Source of the DNA: Acidipila sp.
Lineage (GTDB): Bacteria > Acidobacteriota > Terriglobia > Acidiferrales > UBA7541
DNA length: 35,471 nt
Direction: 5' to 3'
Assembly: GCA_010365215.1 (NCBI GenBank)
Contig: JAAFGT010000041.1
Coordinates: 1-35,471 of the forward strand
Part shown: piece by piece, positions 1 through 6,379 of the stretch
Layout of the letters: each line of letters starts with the position of its first letter
Numbering within the stretch: position 1 is the first letter of the stretch
Program-made: the position numbers and the translations under genes
Notes under the pieces: generated by a model
What the model was told of the DNA's origin: nothing
Databases searched by the model: none
Seen by the model: the letters and a program-made list of their open reading frames with translations, nothing else

Positions 1-100
1 GCGCGGCGGGCGCGAGCAGGCCCAGCGCAAGCGCCAGCATTGCTGCAATGGCCAGGAGAAAGTTGCGGCGCGGAATGGATCTCTGGGGGTGTAGTTTCAT
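1..100 (-). CDS. N-terminal fragment of an exported protein (runs off left edge)
   Basis: Only the first 33 codons are inside the window. They read MKLHPQRSIPRRNFLLAIAA and continue into a Leu/Ala-rich hydrophobic stretch, which is a typical export signal. The RRNFL segment resembles a twin-arginine (Tat) signal but lacks the full consensus, so Sec export is equally possible. The start is supported by GAGGTGA on the minus strand, eight bases before the ATG. The gene is divergent from the lipocalin-like gene at 247. The mature protein cannot be identified because it lies outside the window. Confidence 0.6.
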   Translation of the reverse strand, partial: MKLHPQRSIPRRNFLLAIAAMLALALGLLAPAA

Positions 101-246
101 GGATGAAGTCACCTCGTAAAAAATCCCAAAGGGATTTGCGACGCGCACACCGGTAAGCAAGTTACAATGCCGCAATCTTGCGCGCGACACAAGGCCTTGA
201 AAGATTGGCCGCGGCCGCGAAGATGATTCCTGCAATGGAGGTCACC
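101..246. promoter_or_regulatory. Divergent intergenic region with a short perfect inverted repeat
   Basis: This spacer must hold the promoters for the divergent genes on both sides. A perfect 7-bp inverted repeat, AAATCCC at 121-127 and GGGATTT at 131-137 with a three-base loop, sits just upstream of the minus-strand ribosome binding site. It could be an operator or a leader hairpin. TACAAT at 163-168 is a good -10-like hexamer for the plus strand, but no well-spaced -35 box was found. The regulatory role is inference only. Confidence 0.25.
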
Positions 247-756
247 ATGAAGCGTCCCTTCCTTTTTGCGCTGCTGTTTCTGATCTTGTTTATGCAAAGT
301 TCAACCGGACCGCGGGCCCGGGCGGATGCCGGCGACCGGCAGCGATTTATCGGCGCCTGGCGACTGGTTTCCGACGAGACCATGCTCCCGAATGGCGAGA
401 AAAAATTTCCCTACGGCGAGCATGGCGCGGGCTACCTGGTCTACGATCCTACCGGGCACATGTGCGTGGGTCTTATGAATCCGGACCGGCCGAAATGGAC
501 CGAGGCGAAAAAGCCCACGGACCCGGAAAAGATCCAGTTGTTCGACTCGTTCTACGCCTACTGCGGGAAGTTTGAAGTGAACGAAGCGCAGCACGTGATG
601 ATGCATCTTCCGGAACTGGCCTCGACGCCGGACTATGTGGCCAGCCATCAACCGCGCCCTTACAAGTTCGAGGGAGACCGGCTGACATTTGCCGGCCCGA
701 ATAAGGACGAAGGTGAAGGTGGGCGCTTTCAGATCGTCTGGGAGAAAGTGAAGTAG
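247..756 (+). CDS. Secreted lipocalin-like domain protein
   Basis: The product is 169 residues. It starts with a clear Sec signal peptide (MKRPFLFALLFLILFMQSST, with likely cleavage after an ARA motif near residue 27). The mature part has the pattern of the lipocalin-like family (Pfam Lipocalin_5 type): an opening IGAWRLVSDE strand, then GYLVYDPTGHMCVGLM, and a closing GGRFQIVWEKV strand. Such proteins fold as small beta-barrels, and their ligand is generally unknown. A start at 178 is possible in frame, but the ATG at 247 follows GGAGG at ideal spacing and places the signal peptide at the N-terminus. No gene partner is evident, and the next gene lies 166 bases downstream. Confidence 0.75.
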   Translation: MKRPFLFALLFLILFMQSSTGPRARADAGDRQRFIGAWRLVSDETMLPNGEKKFPYGEHGAGYLVYDPTGHMCVGLMNPDRPKWTEAKKPTDPEKIQLFDSFYAYCGKFEVNEAQHVMMHLPELASTPDYVASHQPRPYKFEGDRLTFAGPNKDEGEGGRFQIVWEKVK

Positions 757-922
757 GGACGATTAACCGGGCTGGCGGGATCGCGCCGCGGATTTTCGGG
801 TAGCGCTTCCGTGCGCAAATCTGAGAATCCCACTGCATGGTCCGGCCGGGCCAAGCCTCGTTTCCCCCGCCGGAATCCGGTAAGATAAAGGTATCTCAGG
901 AACCGCAAGAGGAGGAGTGCGC

Positions 923-1675
923 ATGGCTCTCGGCTTTGGGTCGTCCAATCCGGTGTTGAAGGAAAGCACATTTAACGACACGCGCGCGCTTACGGGCGAC
1001 CGCGGCATGACCGTGGAGGGGACGGTCAACAGGACCGGAGTCTTGTTGATCTGCGTGATCGCCACGGCAAGCTGGACGTGGCATCTGGCGCGGTCGGAGA
1101 ATCCTTCCGCGGTAATGATGCCGCTGATGGCGGGGCTGATCGGTGGCTTAATTCTGGGCATGGTCACTGTCTTCAAGCAGGCCTGGGCGCCGGTCACTGC
1201 GCCGGCCTACGCGCTTTTGCAGGGCCTGGTGCTGGGCGGGATCTCCGCGCTGCTGGAGGTGCGGTTTCCCGGGATTGCGATACAGGCGGTGGGGCTGACG
1301 CTGGGAACGCTGGTGTGCATGCTGCTGGCCTATCAAGCGGGGATGGTGCGCGCCACGGAGAATTTCAAGCTTGGCGTGGTGGCGGCTACGGGCGGAATCT
1401 GCCTGCTTTATCTGGTGACCATGGGTCTGGGATTTTTCGGCGTGCAGGTGCCGCAAATCTACGCGGCCGGGCCGATAGGAATTGCCTTCAGCCTGTTTGT
1501 GGTGGTGATTGCGGCGCTGAACTTGGTCCTAGATTTCGATCTTATCGAGCGGGGCGCGGCGCAAGGCGCACCGAAATACATGGAATGGTATGGCGCGTTC
1601 GCGCTGATGGTTACTTTGATCTGGCTGTATATGGAGATTCTGCGGCTGGTCTCCAAGCTGCGCGGCCGCCGCTAG
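923..1675 (+). CDS. Bax inhibitor-1/YccA family membrane protein
   Basis: The 250-residue protein has seven predicted membrane spans, at about residues 36-55, 62-83, 91-110, 115-137, 148-170, 181-203 and 218-240. The N-terminal SSNPVL segment and the C-terminal pattern LDFDLIERG, KYMEWYGAFALM and LIWLYMEILRLVSKL match the bacterial Bax1-I (YccA-like) family. Relatives are pH-sensitive calcium leak channels or regulators of membrane proteases; the role here is unknown. GGAGGA at 911-916 gives six-base spacing to the ATG at 923. An in-frame GTG at 917 touches the Shine-Dalgarno sequence and is unlikely. The HD-domain gene follows 41 bases downstream, perhaps co-transcribed. Confidence 0.85.
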   Translation: MALGFGSSNPVLKESTFNDTRALTGDRGMTVEGTVNRTGVLLICVIATASWTWHLARSENPSAVMMPLMAGLIGGLILGMVTVFKQAWAPVTAPAYALLQGLVLGGISALLEVRFPGIAIQAVGLTLGTLVCMLLAYQAGMVRATENFKLGVVAATGGICLLYLVTMGLGFFGVQVPQIYAAGPIGIAFSLFVVVIAALNLVLDFDLIERGAAQGAPKYMEWYGAFALMVTLIWLYMEILRLVSKLRGRR

Positions 1676-1716
1676 CGGTATCGAGTGGAAAGAAGCAGCT
1701 CCGCCGGAGAGATCAC

Positions 1717-2325
1717 GTGTCTTCCTTTGCGAAAGCGCCACGCGAGCCGAAACTCGGCGAGCGCTTCGAGCGCGCCGTAGCCTTCGCCAACCAGATGCAC
1801 GGGGACCAGCGGCGCAAAGGCACGGACCGCCCTTATATCAGCCATCTGCTTGGCGTGGCGGCGATCGTGCTGCAGCACGATGGCGACGAGGATCAGGCTG
1901 TCGCCGCGATGCTCCATGACGTGGTGGAAGATTGCGGCGGAGCGCCGCGGCTGGAAGAGATCCGCGAGAAATTTGGCGAGCGCGTGGCGCATATCGTCGA
2001 GGGCTGCACCGATTCGCTGGAGACGCCGCGGCCGCCGCACGAGCAGCGCAAAAAGAAGTACCTGGAACGCCTGCGCGGCGAAAGCGCCGAGATCCGGCTG
2101 GTTTCCGCCGCCGATAAGCTCTATAACTCCCGCGAAGTGCTGATGGACTTGCGCAGCCACGGCGAGGAAGTATTCGCGCGATTCAAGGGCGGCCGCGAGG
2201 GGACGCTGCGCTATTACCGCGACTTGGTGGGCGCTTTTCGCCAGGGTGCGCCGGTGCCGAAGGCGCTGGTGGACGACCTGGAGCGCGTGGTGCGCGAGCT
2301 GGAAACTCTGGCCGCAGGTGGTTGA
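1717..2325 (+). CDS. Stand-alone HD-domain phosphohydrolase, possible (p)ppGpp hydrolase
   Basis: The product is 202 residues, starting at a GTG preceded by GGAGA. The sequence follows the hydrolase half of RelA/SpoT proteins: QRRKGTDRPYISH (His43), MLHDVVED (His67-Asp68), FGERVAHIVEGCTD and SAADKLYNSRE (Asp133). These give the His...His-Asp...Asp metal-binding set of the HD superfamily. The synthetase, TGS and ACT domains of full-length Rel proteins are absent, so it resembles small alarmone hydrolases (MESH1 type). Mn2+-dependent removal of the 3'-pyrophosphate of (p)ppGpp is therefore a reasonable guess, but related HD_4 proteins with other substrates exist. It stands alone between a membrane protein and a KAS-like gene. 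Confidence 0.75.
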   Translation: MSSFAKAPREPKLGERFERAVAFANQMHGDQRRKGTDRPYISHLLGVAAIVLQHDGDEDQAVAAMLHDVVEDCGGAPRLEEIREKFGERVAHIVEGCTDSLETPRPPHEQRKKKYLERLRGESAEIRLVSAADKLYNSREVLMDLRSHGEEVFARFKGGREGTLRYYRDLVGAFRQGAPVPKALVDDLERVVRELETLAAGG

Positions 2326-2368
2326 CACGCAGAATCCGTTTTCTCGATAGATGTAAAGGCAGCTGCGG

Positions 2369-3706
2369 ATGAACGACGCGCAATCGCCAAAAGGGGGTGG
2401 CCACCGGGAGCTGGTGGTGGAGTGTGTGCGCCGGGCGTTACGGGCGAAGCCAGCGTTGCCATCGTTCCCTGCGGACGATGAGGACCTGCTGAAATCCGGA
2501 GCGCTGGACTCGCTGGGTTGGTTGGCGGTGCTGGAGAGTATCCAAGAAAAAGCTGGTGTGGGCGGCATTCCAGACCCCCCGGAGATTGGGGAGCCATGCT
2601 CGATTGCTGCGCTTATTGCTGTGCTGGAGAAAGGCGCCGTGCTGGAAAAAGGCGCCGCGCCGAGGAAGCAAGAGGGCCCGCAAACGGATGAGTTTCCGTT
2701 GTCTCTGCGTGCGCCGCTCGAGGCCGCGTCGACTCCTGTGGTGGAGATTGCCGGGTGGGGGGCGGCGCTGGGCAGTTTGCGCATCACCGCGGAGGAGCTT
2801 GACGGCGAATACAATCTTGCCGAGGGCACGCTGCGCGAGCGCGCCGGCATCGAATCGGTGGCGCGCGCGGGCGAAGCGGAGAATGAATTGAGCCTGGCGA
2901 CACAGGCGGCGGAGACGGCGCTGCGCGCGGCGGACATCGGAATCGCGGAGATCGACTGGCTGATCGCCACCAGCGAGACATTTGTGGGTTTTCCGTCGTT
3001 TGGCTCGCTGCTGCACACGCGCCTGCTGGCGCGGGGCACGTGCGGCGTGCTGGACGTGGGCGGCGCGTGCGTTGGATTACTCAACGCGCTTTCGGTGGGA
3101 AATTCTCTTCTGGCCGCGGGCACGGCCAGCCGCGTGCTGATTACAACGGCTGAGGTGCACAGCAGGCGGTTGACGCCACAGTGCGTCGCGGGCGAATTCG
3201 GCGGCCTGTTTGGCGACGGAGCCAGCGCCTTCGTGATGACGCGCGGCGATTCCGCGGCCCAGGCGGGACGATATCGCGTGCGCGATTTTCAGTTTGGCTG
3301 CGCGGGTTCGGTCTCTTCGGCGCTGGCGGTAGGGATGCGCGCCAACGGCCAGGTGGCGCTGGAATTCCGCGGGGAAGCGCTGGCGCGAGCCGCTCTGGTG
3401 CGCCTGGAAAAAATCATCGCCGCGCTCGAACTACGCACTGGATTTGACCGTCGCACCGCCAGCAGTTTTGCCACGCATCAACCCAACCCGCGGATCATTG
3501 AAATGCTCGCGCGCCAGGCGAATCTGCCGCTGGAAAAATTTCCGGTGGTCTCGCGCGTCTTTGGAAATTTAGGATCTTCCACGTGCGGCGTGGCGCTCAG
3601 CCTGGCGTTGAGCCAGCACGCCGGCAAACCCGCTCCCCAACGAGGCCCGATCTTTCTTGCCGGGGTCGGCCCGGGGATGCTGTGGGGCGGCGGGCTGCTG
3701 TGCTGA
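2369..3706 (+). CDS. Fused acyl-carrier-like domain plus 3-oxoacyl-ACP synthase III-like protein
   Basis: The product is 445 residues. Residues about 12-88 look like an acyl carrier protein, with LLKSGALDSLGWLAVLESIQ placing a candidate phosphopantetheine-accepting serine at 48 (DSL motif). After a short linker, residues about 122-445 form a thiolase-fold KAS-III (FabH-like) domain. The expected catalytic triad is visible: Cys234 in VGGACVGLLNAL, His370 in ATHQPNPRIIE and Asn400 in FGNLGSSTCGVAL. FabH-type enzymes condense an acyl-CoA with malonyl-ACP. A covalently attached carrier suggests a specialised condensation, for example in a secondary or signalling lipid, rather than the housekeeping FabH step. 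No other fatty-acid gene lies nearby. The ATG at 2369 has only a weak upstream AAGG. Confidence 0.75.
   Translation: MNDAQSPKGGGHRELVVECVRRALRAKPALPSFPADDEDLLKSGALDSLGWLAVLESIQEKAGVGGIPDPPEIGEPCSIAALIAVLEKGAVLEKGAAPRKQEGPQTDEFPLSLRAPLEAASTPVVEIAGWGAALGSLRITAEELDGEYNLAEGTLRERAGIESVARAGEAENELSLATQAAETALRAADIGIAEIDWLIATSETFVGFPSFGSLLHTRLLARGTCGVLDVGGACVGLLNALSVGNSLLAAGTASRVLITTAEVHSRRLTPQCVAGEFGGLFGDGASAFVMTRGDSAAQAGRYRVRDFQFGCAGSVSSALAVGMRANGQVALEFRGEALARAALVRLEKIIAALELRTGFDRRTASSFATHQPNPRIIEMLARQANLPLEKFPVVSRVFGNLGSSTCGVALSLALSQHAGKPAPQRGPIFLAGVGPGMLWGGGLLC
2621..2656 (+). repeat. 18-bp tandem duplication in the interdomain linker
   Basis: Two adjacent 18-base units (2621-2638 and 2639-2656) differ at one base and encode VLEKGA twice. 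They lie exactly between the carrier-like domain and the KAS-like domain, so the duplication lengthens the linker without disturbing either fold. Confidence 0.8.
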
Positions 3707-3998
3707 AGTTGCGAAGCTAAGTTAGGTGAAGCAACGCTAGGTTGGCAAAGCGAGGTTGGCACGTCGGGCACGCCGCGCCGGTGAAACACTTCCCAGTACG
3801 TATTTTTCTGTTACCTTTCTACCCATCAAGTCTGTAGGGCCGGCCGCGAGTTCGCGCGCGTGGCTTGTTACGTATTCATTCACCAAGACTTAGCGGGTCG
3901 TCCCGCGTGGCTGTGGACGTGCTAATTCAACCATGGGTTACGCCCCGCAGACCCTGAATCGCAGAGGTCCTGGGGAACACACCCGAGAGGAGCTTACC
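3707..3998. other. Intergenic leader upstream of the pseudopilin operon
   Basis: No gene is supported here. GCTAGGTTGGCA (3736-3747) and GCGAGGTTGGCA (3750-3761) form a near-identical direct repeat with a 14-base period. A small hairpin, GCGGG-TCGT-CCCGC, spans 3893-3906. The spacer presumably contains the promoter of the pilin operon. A c-di-GMP riboswitch was looked for because such switches often precede pilin genes, but the conserved motifs were not found. Confidence 0.4.
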
Positions 3999-4577
3999 GT
4001 GCACGACAAGAGAACTAAGGCGACAAACGGGCGGGCGTCAGGCTTCTCCCTGGTAGAGATGTTGATTGTGGTGGCCGTCATCGGCGTGATTGCCGGTATG
4101 GCCATGTACAGCATCATCGGGGCGCTACCCAACATCAAGGTGAATAACGGGCTCAACGTGGCCATCGGAGTGGTCAAGAAGGGCAGGTATCTGGCAATGT
4201 CGCAGCGCCGCAATTACCAGTTGATGTTCAATGGGACCACGCAGGTCTGGCTTCGCCGCCTCGAAGTGCCGAACGGATTCACCGATTTGTTGCCGGTGAG
4301 TGCCCTGCCGGGCGAGGTGCGATTCACACTTTTCGCCGGGCTTCCTGACACTCCGGACAACTACGGCAACGCCACAGCAATCAATTTCGGCGGTACGCTC
4401 ACGCAGACCTTCCTCAGTAACGGGGAATTTGTGGATTCCGCGGGAGCGCCGCTGAACGGAACGATCTTTCTCGGCATCCCGGGCAATTCGGCAACGGCGC
4501 GCGCGATTACCATCTCCGGAGAAACGGGCCGCGTGCGCGCATATCGTTGGACCGGCGCAGCCTGGCTGGAATATTAA
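3999..4577 (+). CDS. Type IV pilus minor pseudopilin, GspH/FimT-like
   Basis: The product is 192 residues with a class III prepilin signal. A short basic leader ends in Gly15, followed by FSLVEMLIVVAVIGVIAGMA, with Phe16 as the mature first residue and Glu20 as the conserved Glu5. The rest (residues about 45-192) is a beta-rich globular domain ending in a GRVRAYRW-type segment, as in GspH/FimT. Minor pilins of this type prime pilus or pseudopilus assembly at the inner membrane. The GTG at 3999 follows GAGAGGAG at six bases; an in-frame ATG at 3933 would give an unusually long leader. It is the first gene of a four-gene cluster, with the PilV-like gene six bases downstream. Confidence 0.85.
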   Translation: MHDKRTKATNGRASGFSLVEMLIVVAVIGVIAGMAMYSIIGALPNIKVNNGLNVAIGVVKKGRYLAMSQRRNYQLMFNGTTQVWLRRLEVPNGFTDLLPVSALPGEVRFTLFAGLPDTPDNYGNATAINFGGTLTQTFLSNGEFVDSAGAPLNGTIFLGIPGNSATARAITISGETGRVRAYRWTGAAWLEY

Positions 4578-4583
4578 GAGGCT

Positions 4584-5144
4584 ATGAAAATGAAAACAAA
4601 ACTGAAATTGCGCAACCGCCAAGCGGGCATGACTTTGATTGAAACCATGATCGCCGCGCTGGTGCTGACCATCGGCGTGGCCGCGGTCGCTGCGGTTTAC
4701 ACGCAGGGCGTAGTGTTCCTGGGCAGCTCCCAGGATGACTTCATCGCCAAACAGAAGGCGCAAGAAGCGATCGAAAGCGTGTTCACGGCGCGCGATACGG
4801 GCGTCCTGCTGTGGAAGGATATCCGCAACCAGAGGGGAGCGTCCGGAGCGGACGGTGGCGTGTTTGTCGACGGGCCACTGCCGCTCAACGACCCCGGCCC
4901 GGACGGGCTGATCAACACGAACGATGACGGCGCGTTGGAATCCATCCGGCTGCCTGGCCCGGACAATATCCTTGGAAACGCCGACGACGTTTTGGTTCCG
5001 CTTACAAAATGGCGGCGGGAAATTCAGATTCGTGATGTGGCGGGCTATCAGAACCTGCGCACGCTGACGGTCATCATGACCTACACCTCGGGACGCCTGC
5101 AGCGAACCTATCGATTAAACACTCTGATCTCGCAGTATTCCTGA
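4584..5144 (+). CDS. pilV: Type IV pilus minor pilin, PilV-like
   Basis: The product is 186 residues. It has a prepilin peptidase site after Gly15, followed by MTLIETMIAALVLTIGVAAV with Glu20 at mature position 5. The globular part contains an unusual Asp/Gly-rich stretch at residues 103-136 in which the pattern GPDxxxxNxDD occurs twice (GPDGLINTNDD, GPDNILGNADD), reminiscent of calcium-binding loops. A second ATG at 4590 has better spacing from AAGAGG (4576-4581) and may be the real start, shortening the leader by two residues. The position between FimT-like and PilW-like genes matches the usual minor pilin order. PilV-like proteins belong to the tip/priming complex of type IV pili. Confidence 0.8.
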   Translation: MKMKTKLKLRNRQAGMTLIETMIAALVLTIGVAAVAAVYTQGVVFLGSSQDDFIAKQKAQEAIESVFTARDTGVLLWKDIRNQRGASGADGGVFVDGPLPLNDPGPDGLINTNDDGALESIRLPGPDNILGNADDVLVPLTKWRREIQIRDVAGYQNLRTLTVIMTYTSGRLQRTYRLNTLISQYS

Positions 5145-5244
5145 GGCAGGGTCTGGTGTGGACAACGGCAGGTCGGAAACGAGCTTACGAGCGGGCGAAA
5201 AAAACGGCGCGAATAAAGCTGTGGAGAACGGTGCGGAGAAAACG

Positions 5245-6333
5245 ATGAGAGAGCTGAAATCGACGAACGGGCAGGCGGGCTTCACGCTGGTGGAACTCAT
5301 GGTGGCCATGGGCATCACGCTGGTTCTGGTGATCGGAACCTTGAGCGTGTTCGACAGCGCCACGCGCGCCAATGAAGCCGGAACGCAGCTGGCAAACATG
5401 AACCAAAACCTTCGCGCGGGCATGAACCTGATGGTGCGGGATCTTATGCAGACCGGCCAGGGCATCCCCACGGGCGGAATTCCGACCCCGAATGCCGGAG
5501 GAGCCGCACCGATGAACCGGCCGGGTAAGATGCCGCCGGGGACACTCACTTTCCCGATTACGTACACGTTTATGCCCGCGGTGATCCCGGGCGCGGGGCT
5601 GGGCGCAAATGACGTGAACACGTTGAGCGTGCCTACCGATATCCTCACCATTCTTTACGCCGATGCGAACCTTCCGCTGGTGTCGACGGTGGCACCGCCT
5701 AATTCGCAATGGGTGGTGCTCGCCGCCAACGGCTCGACCATGACGGTGGACGCGTCCAACCCGATTACCGGCGCGGGAGTAAATAATCCGATCGCCAAGG
5801 GCGATATCGTGATGATCACCTGCCCGCAAGGGAGCCGCATCCAGACGGTCACCGACATCAACGGCCAGGTGATTACCTTCGCGAACGGAGCGGGAGACGA
5901 CTTCAAGTTCAACCAGCGCGGTGCGGCGAACGGTTCGGTGATGGACCTGATCGCCACCTGCGGCGCGCCGCAACCACCCACGCCGAGTCCGTATACGGCG
6001 GTGCGTCTGAACATGTTTACCTACTATCTGGATACCACGGCGCGGGCGCGCATTCCCCGCCTGATGCGCCAGTACAACTTTCAAAGGGCTCGCGCGGTGG
6101 CAGAAGTTATCGAGAACCTGCAGATTTCTTTCGACCTGGTGGGCGGCGTAGGCAACCAGGTGGACCAGAAAACCGTACCTGCGGGCCAAACCGAGAATCA
6201 GATACGCAAAATCAATCTGTTCATGGCGGGCCGCTCGGACCAGCAGTTCTCGAAGAATCAGCAATATTTCCGCAACAGCTTTGAGACCCAGGTCAGCTTG
6301 CGCAGTCTTTCGTTCTTCGACAAATACAACTAA
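5245..6333 (+). CDS. pilW: Type IV pilus minor pilin, PilW-like
   Basis: The product is 362 residues starting at an ATG just after GCGGAGAA. A 12-residue basic leader ends in Gly and is followed by FTLVELMVAMGITLVLVIGT, the canonical type III cleavage site with Glu5. Residues about 35-75 continue the N-terminal helix, with LRAGMNLMVRDLMQTGQG typical of PilW-like proteins. The remaining 280 residues form the periplasmic globular part, ending in FRNSFETQVSLRSLSFFDKY. A longer reading from 5158 would add 29 residues before the leader and is not typical of prepilins. The gene sits between the PilV-like and PilX-like genes, consistent with a single transcript. Confidence 0.85.
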   Translation: MRELKSTNGQAGFTLVELMVAMGITLVLVIGTLSVFDSATRANEAGTQLANMNQNLRAGMNLMVRDLMQTGQGIPTGGIPTPNAGGAAPMNRPGKMPPGTLTFPITYTFMPAVIPGAGLGANDVNTLSVPTDILTILYADANLPLVSTVAPPNSQWVVLAANGSTMTVDASNPITGAGVNNPIAKGDIVMITCPQGSRIQTVTDINGQVITFANGAGDDFKFNQRGAANGSVMDLIATCGAPQPPTPSPYTAVRLNMFTYYLDTTARARIPRLMRQYNFQRARAVAEVIENLQISFDLVGGVGNQVDQKTVPAGQTENQIRKINLFMAGRSDQQFSKNQQYFRNSFETQVSLRSLSFFDKYN

Positions 6334-6379
6334 TTTTCTTGCGCCATAAACGGGTAGAACCGAAATGAGGAGCGAGGTC

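Noticed and set aside
1672-3123. 483-residue minus-strand reading frame opposite the HD and KAS-like genes
   Set aside because: It is Ser/Ala/Pro-rich shadow sequence without domains, while the plus strand encodes two recognisable proteins.
3707-3998. Possible c-di-GMP or other riboswitch before the pilin operon
   Set aside because: The conserved core motifs of GEMM-type riboswitches were not found in the spacer.
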